NCBI GenBank assembly: GCA_965153455.1 | Contig: OZ234503.1 | Coordinates: 310,001-374,000 of the forward strand | Length of the DNA stretch: 64,000 bases | Reading direction: 5' to 3' | DNA from: Sphagnum compactum | Taxonomy: Eukaryota; Bryophyta; Sphagnopsida; Sphagnales | In this document: positions 20,041 through 33,373 of the stretch, in pieces | Layout of the letters: each line of letters opens with the position of its first letter | Position numbering within the stretch: position 1 is the stretch's first letter | Position numbers and translations under genes: made by a program | Notes under the pieces: model-generated | Database searches by the model: none | The model's input: the letters and a program-made list of their open reading frames with translations, nothing else | Told to the model about the DNA's origin: nothing

Positions 20041-23000
20041 GCAGGGTAGCTATGTGTGAGGTTAGGTCCAGGGAGAAAACAACAAAGAACAAACCAAAAA
20101 AAAAGTGTGTAGTGGTCAACAACGAAAAGAAATGGGTTGTGATGAACCCCATTTGACGCCAAATGAAAAGACGTAGCCCATCCAGTGGACAAAACAACCA
20201 ACTGGTGCATTAATGGTTGTTGGTTCATTTTAACCTTTTGTGCAATGCTCCATTGGCAGTGCTCTTAGTTGGTTGTTTCTTGGTGGTAACGAATGTTGAA
20301 CACACATAAAAAATTAGTAAAAAAATTTGTTTGTTGCACAATAACACAACAAAAACAATCGTTGTGCTGATGTGGTTGGGTTTGGTGTTCCCATTATGTT
20401 TTCATCATTACCAATTGTTCCCAACATGTTCCCAAGATGTCCCCCCAAGTTTTTTATGTGTTCCCCAATACATTCCCATTTATTAATAATACATTATTAC
20501 CTAAATCCTTTCCCCAAAGTTTGAACTTTTTTAAGTCTTAAATTCTAACCCACATAGGTAAGTGAACAAAAGTAAAGCACTTCTATAAATGTCTATGGGA
20601 TTGGTATTAAGTACCTTATTGGGTTTGGCAAATTAAATAATTGTTTTATTTTCAAAAGTGAGGTTAATAATACAAATGATTATTTATAGATTTATTTTCC
20701 TGATATTATGTCAAAATGCAAATATTTGACAATGATGATTGTCATTAATGTTCGTGAAAAAATCTCATTTAAAGGGAGATATTACATGATTCTCTCTTCG
20801 TCATAATTCTATAATTCTTGATTGTAAGCAATAAGTATTTCTCTTTATCCAGCTTAAGTGAATTGTAGGAAACATTGCCTAAGGTGAACAAACAATTACA
20901 CTAATATCTTGACCTTCTTGAAGATTACCTATAAAGTTAATAATCAATAATGTTAAATTTGAACTTTAAGGTCCTCATTCATCTAGCGATGAGATATTAA
21001 TAATCTTGAAAGCAGAAATTGGGGGTTTTAACTAGTGTGGAGTAATTATTTACTTTAATGAAAAACTTTGATTCTAGTTCTGAGGGCTAAACCAGAATAA
21101 TTTGGGTTTTGATTCAAGTTCCACATTTAAATGGAATCAGAAATTTGTTTTAGGTTCATTTTTTAAAAATTTTGATTTTGAAAATCAAACTGGAATGTGA
21201 TTGAATTTTGAATAACCTAGACTAGAACTAATGGTTAATTGATAGCCCTTTTATAAGAAACAAACAAAATGATAAACCTTAAATACAACCCACACAATTG
21301 TCCCAATTTTCTAAATTTTCAACATTGTTAACTAAGTAATTTCTAGTTCTTGATTTTCAAAAGAAACTTCAATTCATGTTTTGATTTCGTCCTTTTTTTT
21401 TGGAAGAGCCTTTGGTGTTTCAAATTTACGAAACTTTATATTTCAACAAAACAAAATTAAAACCTAGTTCCATGTAAGATAAGGTTGAGTTCCATGGACA
21501 TTACCTCTGAATAAAGATATGCTAATAAGCAATGTTCAAAATAAATAAAAAATATTAACTACATACAATCAATTTAATATTCAGCAACTTGTCTAAAGAA
21601 TAAGGTTTAGTCCTGATTTTTATTTTAAAAATTATATTTATCAGTTAAAAAACTTAGACTTGTTTAGAAAAGTTCAACAGCTGGATCTAAGTTTGGGTTT
21701 TCATTTTAAGAAAAAGATTGTTTCAAGGTTTAACTCCAAACTCAGCTCTACTCAAATTATTAGCTTGCAATCAAGTAACTCAAGAACCTAACCTTGAACT
21801 TGCCAAATATATTGAACATGACAATACCAATAATTTTGTTTAATTTCAAAGTTATGATTTTAAAAAATTAAATATGAAAAAAATAATTATTGTCAAACTT
21901 CACCCTAAACTTTAAAATTAGGCCCAAAACTTTAATTTTAAACCTAGTGTTAAAATCAAAACCTAAAACCTTAGATTCCAAACATTGTTGGAAAGGAATT
22001 CATGTTAGGTTTTCAAACATTAGTCCCTCATTGTTAGACTTTGCAGACAACAACCAAGAGGGAATGAAGCATCAAATAGGAGGTGAAAATCAAGTTCAAC
22101 TTTTAAGAAAACTTTAATAGGTGAATCTTAAGTTGGGTATTAAGTTCAATATTTCAAAATTGAGTGACAAGTGGATATCATTGGAAAAACGTGGCCTGAA
22201 AAATTGATATGCAAGGTATTGTTCAAACAAACATATTGTTAATATTTCAATCATTTTGAAAATCTAGGTATTTGACACATTGTATGGAATAAAATAAACG
22301 ATTCCACAAATACCCTACCTTTTCAATAATGAAACAAACATCTTATCACATAAGGGTTTTGTTTTATATGTTGCCTTGATTGTATTTGTCTTTTAAAGCT
22401 AAGATTATTATTGTAATAATGTGAAATCAAAATCATTTTGTGTCTAAAGCATGTTGAAGGCATTATACAATTTTTATCTTTAAATCAATTTATAGAATTG
22501 ATAATTTTTTCAAATAAACAATTAAATAAAAAAGACATTTGCCAACTTTGTGTGAATAATTTATACTTATGGAGTCCAACATTATTAAATGTTTCATCTA
22601 TATTATTCATTTTGATTTTTTGTTATGTCCAAAAAAAATTACTTTGCAAAAATTAAAAAAATTTGGAAATTTTTAAATATTTTATATTTAATTATATTTA
22701 ATGAATTGAAGTTTTAAAAAAAAGATTAACATTTAGAACTCACAATAAAATATGATAAAAATTATGAAATTATAAATATATGAGTATAAATGAATAATTA
22801 TGAAATTTTAATAATTTTAATACTTTGTATAAAATTCTAGAATTTTGAAAATAATATTATATGTTTAATAAATAACACATTTTAGTTAAAGATATTTTTA
22901 TAATTACAAATAAATATAACACAACATTTATACCACTTTTATTGATTTGTTATATTTTTACAAGGTGGGGAAATTTTATATATACATATACATATATATA

Positions 23001-25009
23001 CATATATACATATGTACATAGACAAAAAAAAACCATGTTGATTTTGAATATGTTTATTTACAAAAAAATTTATGAAAAAAAAAAATCTTCAAGATATCAT
23101 TTTTGCTCAAATGTATGAAATAGTGAAAATTCAAATGCATTTTTAATCAAATTACTTGATATTCTTGTTTTTTTTATATGTGTGTGTGTAGATCTTGTAA
23201 AAAAATTTAAGAATGAAATTTATTTATTTTTATTTGGACAAAATATGGGGAAAAAAATAATGGTCAAAATTGGGTACTTTTGTACGTGACAAAGGATGAT
23301 GTGAAATAATGTTGTAAATTTATTTCATATCTTTTGTCAACAAGTTCAACTTTGGAAATTATATGATTAGGTGAAAAAGTATTAGTCTACACACAATACA
23401 CACATTAAATATACTCAAAATGCAAATGTTATTTGTGATGAGCCAATAAAAAAAACTTGCCACCAAAAAATAAATAGGATCTTATTTACCTACCTACTTA
23501 GGCTTACCTACCTACCTACCAAATGGCTAGATTAAATTGAAATATATAATATATTCAATGGGATTTATGACTAGGACAATAATACAATTAGTGAATAAGC
23601 AACGTGTCCATGTTCATTACATAGTGATGTAGCCACGAATGGTATTTATGACTATAAACCTAGTCATAGATGTAATCATATTTCCCATGTTTTGGCGTAG
23701 TGTGTGGTCATCACAAAATTCAAGTACAAGTTCATCCTCACTAAGTTCAGATGTCCACTTACTTTGGTTAGTGATTAAGGAAGTCACTTCATCAATGACA
23801 CCATTGAAGTTCTCACCAACCATTCTTGTTGTGACACACTACATCTACCATTTACTACTTATAAAACAATGGTCAAGCATAATTTACTAATAAGTCATTG
23901 GCTTGCTTCTTATTAAGTTGGTGAATTAAACCGCGCAGGTTAGGATGAACATTTACATATTTTTCTTAATGTGTATATAACAACATTCAAGGTAACCATA
24001 AGTCATACCCCATTTCAATTGGTCTATTGTCTTTGGCCTTTAATGCCTATTGAATATCTACTACCTACAAACAATTCCTGTCTTGATCGCGATTTTTCCC
24101 TTACACATATCCTCACCAATTGACAACAATATAACATAGTTGGAGCATTTGGATGAAACTTGGTAGGATGCAATAAAGCAGAGTTGTGGATAAGCACAAA
24201 GCAATGAAACTCAACATTATGGACTCAACAAGATTACAAAATCAAGAATTTATTTATGGGAAACATTGTTCTTTAGTTTCCCAAGGGCCAAAAGAAGCAA
24301 ATTAGAAAATTCAAAGATTGATAGTTTGGTTCTTACAAAACTCAATATTACTTTTTAAGTAATATTGTTCTACTTTAACATTGACAAGTTTGAACCAAAC
24401 CCCATTTTGGTGAACATTAACAAGCTAAAACCTTATTGATTTTTGGATAAAGCTCCTTCAAGATTGGAAGCCACAATGAAAGAGGAGGGGACGATAATCA
24501 TGATTTCTCAAACTTTTGACAAGACAATCTTTTTGTACTGATTTTGGTTGATGAGTAAAGTAGGCTATCTTTGTCACATTAAAAAAAAATCTTACATAAT
24601 TGGACAGATTGAAAACTTTGATGCTGGGAATTTGGAAATAAAGTCTTTGCACTTTCTAACTTGTGGAAAGGAAAATCGTGGAGGTTAAAATCGATACTAA
24701 CCAGTGTTTTTTTAAGTAATTTTTTTATGCAGCACAATTGCTGATCATCCATAGGAAGATGTTTAAGAAGACTTGGCAATTGTTCATAGCTTGCAGGTTA
24801 AAAAACAGTTGGCTAGTTTTCAATTTGGGGCAGGATTTCTAAAAAACAATAGAACCACAGGTTTTGTAAATGGAGTAGTTTCAGCCAAAAGCAATGCTAA
24901 AGTAAAATTAAGTCGGTATACGTGCTACTATTGTAGCTTGCATCAGCGAGCGCAAATTTATCTATGAAGGAACGTGGTTTGTTTTATTTTGTAGTTATGA
25001 GATCCACTG
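20041..25009. other. Long AT-rich gene-free stretch
   Basis: All frames are short, and nothing resembles a known protein. Visible low-complexity items are an (ATAC/ATAT)-type run at 22978-23025, a TG run near 23180 and a TACC cluster at 23487-23520 related to those at 46576-46682. Confidence 0.6.
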
Positions 25010-25330
25010 AACCAGTCTTTGGAAAGCTCTTGACGAGGAGGGGTGCATGGGCTTGGTTTCGTGACATTTGGACTTGCAGTGAAAAAATTCTTGAATATTG
25101 AATGATTTTTTCACTGAAAACTAAATTAAATTATAGCTGAAATTTTTGGAGGAATTGGAATGTGCCTTTGCTGTTGTTGGAAAGATCTTGACGAGCAGGA
25201 CTTAATGGATATTTGGTAAGATTTGGATTTAGAATGTGGGAGATATTGATTTTTAAGTAATTTTTTTCATTGAAAATTCAAATAATTTTCAGAAAACCAG
25301 TTTTGGAAGGAAAAATCAGTTGAGAATGTG
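25010..25330. repeat. Diverged tandem duplication (~160-bp unit, two copies)
   Basis: Two copies share 'ttggaaag.tcttgacgag.agg', then a 'gatttggactt' segment, then 'tttttcactgaaaa' (about 25018-25140 and 25177-25320). Identity is moderate, so the duplication is old. Confidence 0.55.
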
Positions 25331-25509
25331 AGAACACTTGAAGGCTTACCATTCAATTCAAGCACGATTTCCTTTCATATTTGGCTGTTCAAAAAATTGA
25401 TACATACATTGCAAAACAATTTTCACATGTTGAGTTTCCCTATTTTGTAATGGGTTCACACTTGGGCCAACGGCACAAGCCAAACAAGTATATTAATATT
25501 TGAAACTTT

Positions 25510-25810
25510 TAATAATTCCTGTGCCATAGGTCTGAAATTATGAAACCACCTTGGTGCACCTATCCTAGCTGAGGACTTTCAAACAGTACCAAGAGTGCAC
25601 CCCCAATGTCAATGAAATTTTAGTGATTAAAAAGACTCAAAATTCAATTTACTCTTGCATTGTAGGTCTAAAAATTACTAAACCACACCAGTGCAGCTCT
25701 ACCCATCAAGGGCTTTCTATAATGTTCAGAAGCAAACCAAATGTTTTTGGGGTTTTTACCATCACACAAGTGTAGGTGCTGGTTCACCCAAGGCTTCAAG
25801 CAGAACCATG
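25510..25810. repeat. Diverged tandem repeat (~115-150-bp unit, about three copies)
   Basis: Copies share 'ataggtctgaaattatgaaacca' or a variant, then a 'ggtgca..' word, then 'gaggactttc' or 'agggctttc' or 'caaggcttc', at about 25525, 25665 and 25765. They lie directly after the tandem duplication at 25010-25330. Confidence 0.5.
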
Positions 25811-27953
25811 AGCAAAGCAAGGGAGATCCAAACTTGACAAAACAAAAGAAAAATCGAAACTGCCTTCCTCAGTTATTATGTGATATGTTCAACCAGGAAT
25901 TACAGGGAAAAAGTAGAAACTTGAAACCACAAACCAATTTTGCAAATCAGCTCCTAATGATTACATGTAGTGTTTTTTTTTTCCAATTTTGTGATGTTGC
26001 TCAAGTGACAGTCATCCATAAATATATTTAGCCAAATTTGGTGATATTCAAAATATGAAAGTAGAAAATTTTAAGCACACTTCCATATTATAGGCAATCG
26101 AGAAAATTTTGGCTATTTATTAACCCAAAAAAAATTTCTAGACATGTTTTTTAAAAGATTATTTGTGACAGAATATTCTTTTTTCAATTTTTTTTGGTGG
26201 GAAAAGCAACACGAATTCACCATCTAAAAAATCATTGATACATACCACTTAGATTGATATCTCCCTCTTATTTGTTTGCCTTTGCTGGATCATCAAAGAT
26301 CCAGGAGTTCACCTGACAGACAATTTGAAGACATTGACCAGATCAACCTACCCAATGCAACTGGTCCGAACTATTAAGCTGCAGATGAAGGCACAATATA
26401 GAAGCACCAAGTTACAAGTTCCGGATATTGTGTGGCCCAGCACCCACCAGTGCACTCTCCTGAAATCCTGTTCTGACTTAGTTGTGGATGAACCACAACT
26501 GAGTTACCAAGGAACCTTCCATCTGGGTAACCTATGATTCGAATCCTTCTACTTCCTCCTCACACTATTATTTATTTATCTAAAGCTTCAATCACACTTA
26601 GTGTTAAGTCAATATTAAAAATAACATAAATAAAATGAAACGTTGTGTTCAAACCAAAGATGTTGCTGAACATTAAATTTTAAATGACATCCTTAGTGGC
26701 ACCCAATGTTAGGAAGGTGATAGTTTAATATTAAATAAGCATTAGCTTAACATAAAATTTTCAAAAAAACGTAAATTTTTGAAATAAAAGTTTAATGTTG
26801 GGTAGGAGGCCTTAAAACGGTACTTTTAAGTTAATAATTTTGCATTGTCCCAAAGATATTAAGTTTTAAGTGTCTCCCCAAACTAATGGTATATGAAGTG
26901 GTCTGGTCCACCCAATCAAACCTTATAGAGTTTTGAGAACTGGCCACAGACTCTACAAGGATTGTAATAAATTCTCACAAAATCATACACAGAGAAAACA
27001 TATTCCATGTATGTGGGCCATTCAGTTTTGTCCTTCAGGTGGACAATATCTAGTAGGTGTACCACACCAAAACTCTAGCTCACTATTTGGCTTCCTCCTT
27101 AGGTATGTGAATATGGAAAACTCTGAAGTAGTGCAGCTCTTTGATTTTGTGTTCTTTGAATAATTGTGGAATCAAAAGAGTCTCTATATATTGAAAATTC
27201 TCGAATGATTTTCACCAAAGAGTCAGCAAAAAACTGCGATTCTTTCCATTTATTTTTAAGAATTTCCTTAAACAGGGTTTACTCCTTAAACATGAATGTC
27301 AAAAGCTAGAAACTTCCAGACACAGGTCCCTCTTAGCACCATGCTAATGGGCTAGCAAGCCACAGTACTTTTAATTTATAAGACTCAATTCAAGTGGGAC
27401 CAATCAACATAAATGTCAAGATGTTCATAGACCCAACAATTTCTGGTATTATGGTCCTATAGGGCTGGCTACCGATGGTACTTCCAAATAACAAAAGACT
27501 GAAATTCTCCGCAATGGGATCCATGAACCAAAAATATAAAATCTTCACACTCACACACACACATTGCACTTCTCTTATCTTGGTGCTTGCTACAGGGCTC
27601 TCCAGGGACTGTGCTTTCTAACTTTGAAGATTGGATTATACAAGTGAGAAGATCCAAACAATTTTTTATGCATGGACAGAAGCAGCAGCTTGTCTCTAAG
27701 TATCCAAGACAAGCTGAAAATACTTTTACTCTTTGCTGGTGAGCAGGGAGGCAAAGAAGTGAAAGAAAATGCCACATGCAAGGGGTCATTTGCTGCATTG
27801 GGATGTCAAATAGAAGTGGCTTTTTTCGGCTTTCAGCAATGGAATAAACCATGGAAACTGTATTTGACAAATCCCCAATGCTCATATAAGCCAAAGAAAA
27901 CCTCTCTGGGCCTTGTCCCCTTCCTGAGACCTAATGGTCTGGGGCTGACACAG
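25811..27953. other. Gene-free stretch with small unrecognised frames
   Basis: The best frames are plus 27672-28040 and minus 27469-27894, which overlap each other and match nothing known. The first runs into the hAT element, so it is not a conserved gene. An isolated tRNA B-box-like word is at 26536-26546 without the rest of a tRNA. Confidence 0.5.
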
Positions 27954-27961
27954 GTCCTAAC

Positions 27962-28526
27962 CAGTGTTGGATGGTTCCCCTGTTTGGACAGTAATAACCG
28001 GCGATTCAGGGTCAGCTTCTGTAACCTGGACCCGAGTTGACATCAACTTGTTGGAACCAGCACAAGAACCAGACCGTGAAAAAAATGTTTTGCTAGATTC
28101 GAAATTGAAACTGGAATCGAGATTTGTTTTTTTTGAAAACAGGGTAAGGATATATATGTAAAAAAGTTGACTATTTTCAAAAGTTAATAAGTACACTGAG
28201 CTTTATAACTAATTATTAATTTTAATTAATTGTTCAATTCTATATCTACATAGACCCCTATTTTAATTTGTCATAAAACTTTGTACTCACATAATCTATA
28301 ATCTTTAGCACTGGGGAATGTGTAGTGTGTACATGGAACCAGACCTGGTTCAAAAACCAGATCCGAAGGTTCTTGAATTTGAAAAAATGTGATAAAACTG
28401 GAACTGAAGGGTTCAAATTTTGAAAGAACCTGGCTTAAACCCATACCTGAAGAATCATCACATAAATTTTAAAATGTCCAAACCGGACCAGAGGTTCTCT
28501 CAAAAACGAAGACCCGCACAACACTG
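27962..28526. mobile_element. Non-autonomous hAT element with perfect 8-bp TSD
   Basis: The 565-bp element has ends CAGTGTTG...CAACACTG and exact 8-bp flanking duplications GTCCTAAC (27954-27961 and 28527-28534). Terminal sequence and TSD length fit the hAT superfamily. The interior carries many 'aaccag'/'ggttc' words near both ends and no transposase. Confidence 0.92.
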
Positions 28527-28606
28527 GTCCTAACATCAGTGATATTCTGGACTTAGGTTGAATGCCCCAAATTTGATGTATGGGAAAGCAAGTCATCGGT
28601 TTCTTC

Positions 28607-29064
28607 CAGTGTTGGCCAGTTCTGGTTTTTGGCTGGTTCTGGAACCAATTCCAGTGTCCGATTACACAGTACCTGGAACACTGGTTCTTTGAAATTTTTG
28701 AAAAACAAATTCAGAACTGGAATCAGAACCAGACTTGGAACTGATTGCAAAACCCATTTAATCCAGGTTCCAGTTAAAATATAAAAATTATTTTAAATTT
28801 TTGGACTGAGGTTAGACATGTAGTTTTAGTTTGAGAAAAAATAATCAGGGTTTCCATAATAACAGCAACATTTTTTTGAATAATAATTTGGGACTTTGTT
28901 GGAGAAAAAAAAAACCCTTGTTGAGCGTCACAGGTTCTACAATTTTTTGACAACCTCCCAGCCAAGGGTCAGAATTGGTTCTTTTTTTTAAAAAAAATCC
29001 ATGGTCAAAGGACAACATACCTGCTGGTTCTTTTTTTGAAAAATAGAGAGAATTGCCCGCACTG
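28607..29064. mobile_element. Second hAT-like element, related ends
   Basis: It starts CAGTGTTGGCCAGTTCT at 28607. The reverse complement of the end at 29064 reads CAGTGCGGGCAATTCT. The ends match at about 13 of 16 positions, and the start resembles the element 80 bp upstream. The 8-bp flanks (gtttcttc and gtattaaa) do not match, so the duplication has decayed or the right border is wrong. Confidence 0.5.
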
Positions 29065-29421
29065 GTATTAAAGTTTTAAACTGCCTTTCTTTTTGGCAGT
29101 AGGTCCCAAATTAGTCAAGTACATAACAGCCTTTTTTTTATAATTGGCAAAATTTCGCCAAATTGTGAAATTCAAAATCTACTGGATTTTGGATGAAGTG
29201 AGGGAATTTTTTTTTCATCACAAGAATTCTTTAATTGGTTTCCAGTGTGTAGCTACCAATATAGAAGGATGATTAAATTTTTAAATTTCATATCTGGTCT
29301 ATAGCCAGATTTGGCTAAATCTTCCTAGGGATAATTGTCACTTTTTTTTACATCTTTCAATTGATCATCACCACTTTGGCTACAAACAAAAATTCTTAAA
29401 AAAGACTCTGGTACATAATAG

Positions 29422-29862
29422 GCAAGTCGCTAAACACCCCTAACCCCTAACGAGCTCTGTCCTGTGCCGGTTTAGCTTGTCTTTTTGCACACCTTTTTCG
29501 GCCTTGCATAGTTCTACAAGAAACCATGCAACCTGGTTTTCAATGTTCTTTAGTTCTTCAAAAGAGATAGAAACATTCTGCGGAAGTTCTTTGTTGCCAT
29601 TTTGTTGTGCATGATCATCCTGCGTTACTGCTCAAGGGTTGCACCCACGACCTCCGCTGCAAGATGAATGGCTGTAACCACTGGCATACCATCAGACATT
29701 GAGGAGGGGGGTTTAATTTTTAGATTTAATCAATAGACAAAGTCAAAAAGGGCGAAATTTTTTAAATCCTGTGGCAGAACAACGCAGTTCTCCACAAGGC
29801 TGCACTGTCAAGCCCGAAACCAGCACCAGACAGAGCTTGTTAAGGGGTATTTAGCACCTCGC
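29422..29862. mobile_element. Mutator-like non-autonomous element with perfect 9-bp TSD
   Basis: The 441-bp element is flanked by ACATAATAG (29413-29421 and 29863-29871). The terminal inverted repeats are about 55 bp and share GCTAAA.ACCCCT and AGCTCTGTC, followed by a GCCGGTTT/GCTGGTTT motif. The 9-bp duplication and long TIRs fit the Mutator (MULE) superfamily. The interior has no recognised gene. Confidence 0.9.
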
Positions 29863-30130
29863 ACATAATAGAGTCACTTGCACACACATGTCTAATGAAC
29901 ATTTTAGTATTTGAGTGTGCACCAGTGTTTAAAGTTTAAACAACACTTTACGAGTAAATGTGCTTTGTATATGTGCACCACGTTCCATAAAGGAAAAACA
30001 CAGTAAGTAGATGCCTAAACAAAGAAACCAAAAGAGAACAACCCTTGAACCTAGGGAATAGGGACTAGGGAGGCGTGATGGCCCTTAGCCAGCTAACGAC
30101 CACCAAGGCAGAAGAAGTTGCAACTTACTA

Positions 30131-30518
30131 CAGCATCTCCACCAAACCTCCTGATGTGATCTAGTCCTTACAGCATCTGCACAAATGCTCACTACGTGAG
30201 CCTGCAAAAATATATTTCTCACATCCAAGTTTTAGTTACAAACTTTTTTCCAACCCCACCCTTAAAACTGAAATTTGGACTGACTACTAACAGCAAACCA
30301 CTTGGACCAATCACACTATCTAGCCAATCAGAAGCGCTGTCAACAAATATGATTTGACTGTGTTTATTAGACTCTTCTAGAGCTCCTCCGGGGCTCTGAA
30401 ATATGTGGATTTTGTCACGGTGCTAGTTGTCTTCCAGTGGATTCACTGGACTCAAGTCATGAACCTCATCTAAGACTTCCAGTGCAGGGTTGCATACTGA
30501 GTGTTGATGGAGATGCTC
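30131..30518. mobile_element. MITE candidate with AGCATCTCCA ends
   Basis: The left end CAGCATCTCCACCAA and the reverse complement of the right end GAGCATCTCCATCAA form 15-bp inverted repeats. Such GAGCATCTCCA ends are familiar from plant hAT-type MITEs. Flanks CTTACTAC and CTTACAAT match at only 5 of 8 positions, so the TSD is uncertain. Confidence 0.55.
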
Positions 30519-31395
30519 TTACAATCAAAAGGCTAGTCACTTGTGGTTATTGTAATACATTAGCAGCTTCAACACCAATTAAATAAATTGTGAAAGCATT
30601 GGAATTTTTGAAACATGTTTTCTACAAAGAACAAAATTTTGAGAAGGAAATAGAGAATGTGTTAAAGTATTCTCCTTTTTGACATGGAATCTTCAAAATC
30701 AAATAATTATTCAGCAAACATATGTTAAAGCTGCCTTGTACTATGGTACCTTAGTTGTCAAAATTCTTGTCAAACTTTGCCCCTCATTTCTAGCATTTAC
30801 ATAAACATAATTGTCACTCTGGAAGGATTCCACCCTTCACCCTAAGTTGCAGGTGTCTAACTTAATCCTAGATCCCCCAAAACTGGCCCCATATTTGGCC
30901 ATTCCCAATACACAAAACTTGAACTTGTTAAAAAATCTCCAAATTTGTCCCCTAGTTTTTGCACAATTGGCCCTAGAAAAAATAGTTAGCAATAATACAG
31001 GTTTTTCTACTTAAACCTGTTTGCATTACAAGTTATAGGTACTTTCCATCATTCATGATTTGTTACAAACAGATAAGGTAGTCGAATACATAGGGGTAAA
31101 CCCTTTCACAGTCAGGTAACTGCTTTTGATTGCATACAAACAGGTGACTTCATTGCACAATGCACTTTCAAATTTTGTATCAATCACTATATTTTGTGAC
31201 GTTTTGCAGATTGCTCCAGTTATCATAATAATACATCAAATAAAAAACTATTTGTTCACACCTTGACTTTCATTTTCAGCTAGCTTGAAACTTCCTTACA
31301 AGCTCATAAAATCAAGAGCTGTTGCTCCAATTTTCATGATATAAAATTCCACCCAAGAGGAAAAAAAACTACTTTGAACTGCCAGATGCTCCAAA

Positions 31396-32543
31396 TTGTC
31401 TACCACACTCACTTTGTTGAACATATCCACAATCCACGGTTGCTCCAATAAATTTTTGGATGAACTATTATCTCTCCTCCACAAGTTCATCCTTCCAGTT
31501 GACAATGGGTTGCCACCCACGATGTACCATGCAAAGAACTTCATTCGGAAGATGGGCATGGAGTGCAACTTGATACATGCATGCAAGAGGGGGTGCATCT
31601 TGTATAAAGGCATCTATGCAGACCTTCAAGAATGCCCAAAATGTGGTTTTCCTAGATATAAACAAGTTGGCCACACTAAGGTCCTTACAAAGGTGTTACA
31701 TCACTTCTTGATTGTACCCCGATTGATACGTCTTTACCAATCACCAACCATAGCCAACCTTTTGGTATGGCATCAGGAGAAAAAAGCAAGGATGGCCTTG
31801 TTCGGCATGTGGTAGATTCCAAGGCATGGACACATGTTGATAACAAGTGGCCTAAATTTGGAGTTGACCCAAGAAATATATGATTTGGGTTGTCAACAGA
31901 CGGATTCAACCCATTCTTTGACAAAGCAAGTGTTTGGTCCACATGGCCGATTCTATTGCTCATGTATAATTTACCACCATGGATTGCAACAAAATGGTTT
32001 TTCATGCTCCTTGCTTTACTTATTTTGGGCAAAGAGCAAGTGAGATCAGAAAACATTTGCACCCACTCATTGATGAACTTCAAGAACTATGGCAACCCAA
32101 CATTTAGGCTTGGGAAATCTCCAAATTGCAAGAAGATCGGTTGTTCACCTTGCGAACAATGGTCCATAAGACCATCAACAATTTCCCAGGATATGGCATG
32201 CTTTTAGGATGCGCATACCAAGGATATAAGGCTTGTCCAATGTGTGGCCTAGATATTACCTCAAGGTACTCTAAACCATTGAGGAAATGTGTTTATTATG
32301 GGTCACGAAGATGGCTACCGAAGGACCACCCATACTCAAAACAAAAAATATTTTGACAATATGGTGGAACATAGATTACATCCATCTATGCCAACCACCG
32401 AACAAACATTAGCACGAGCAATAGAAACCACCACATGGTTTGAACAAGGTAGAGGACATGCTACAAAAGGTGACCTTTCAAAAAACCATGGTGTGAAGTG
32501 GAAATCAATTCTTTATGACCTTCCTTATTTCGGGGTGAGTTAA
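31396..32543 (+). pseudogene. CACTA transposase (Tnp2/Transposase_21) pseudogene
   Basis: Tnp2 is the catalytic protein of plant CACTA elements. Recognisable blocks in order: the Ser-Asn-Lys helix region (HGCSNKFLDELLSLLHKF), HACKRGCILYKG with a CPKCGFPRYK zinc knuckle, KAWTHVDNKWPKFGVDP, FGLSTDGFNPF with the catalytic-region Asp, YNLPPW, INNFPGYGML, YKACPMCGLD, and KSILYDLPYF before a GTGAGT donor at about 32534. The frame changes near 31785 and again after 31960. An in-frame TGA (near 31881) sits before FGLSTDG. It is therefore dead. The C-terminal part was not found downstream. It does not lie inside the intact CACTA at 2.9-9.2 kb. Confidence 0.9.
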
Positions 32544-33373
32544 TACATCACTATAAACTATTAATTTAATAAATCATGTGATTTAGTGGGTCTGCTATTA
32601 TTTACAATGGGTCTATTAATAACTACAATGAATTTCTTGTGTTTATATTTTGTGGAACATTACACTAACGTAGTCACATGCATTTGTCCAAACCAATTTA
32701 CTCATCATGTCAACTACCAATTGCCATGGAAAACTCTTCCTCTCCTTTTATTCAAGGAGAGTCTCACCTTTCTTTCAATCACCGTTTGCCCTTTTTAAAT
32801 CAAATTAGACTTCCTCTCCTTTTACCCAAAGACTGCCTTTCATTTCCATCAATGATTACATGTCCTTTTTCATCGAGGATTGCTTGTCTTTTTAACTAGT
32901 GATTCTTTATCTTGTTAATGAAGGACTGCATGTTCATTACACTAAGGACTAATTTTCCTTTCCAAATTAAAACCTATTGAATAAACAATTGGTTGTTAAT
33001 GGGATTCAATTGCAAGTTATTTTAATAGATTGAATGGCAAGCATTGAGTGGCTAACCAAGGACTACTTGTCCTTTGCAAGTGACTATTACACTATGTTCA
33101 CTAGTGGGAAAGATGAAAATTATTGATTGAACACCAGCTAGATCCTAGACATTAAATGTAAACTAGCATACTAGATTGTTCTTAACAAAAGTTCACAACA
33201 TCATGTGCATTTTGAAGCTTGCGTGCTTATGGTTTTATTTGTTCCTTATGGATTTTGCGCTTCAAAAGGGCACATGCACTGTCAACTTCCCCCTTACCAT
33301 GACCACTAACAAAATAATTCTAACTCATATTCACACCTTATGGCCTCTCCTCACAAACAGTCAGTCTTGGATA
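32544..33373. other. Stretch between two convergent transposase pseudogenes
   Basis: No frame matches a known protein. Between about 32690 and 33075 there is a run of loosely repeated words around 'tttcc....gactgc' and 'aggactac.tgtcctt', a poorly conserved short repeat. Nothing else is seen. Confidence 0.4.

Noticed and set aside
26536-26546. tRNA B-box-like word GATTCGAATCC
   Set aside because: No A box at the right distance, no cloverleaf and no SINE body with a tail.
27469-28040. Overlapping 120-140-codon frames on both strands
   Set aside because: No known motif, and one of them crosses the border of the hAT insertion, so neither is a conserved gene.
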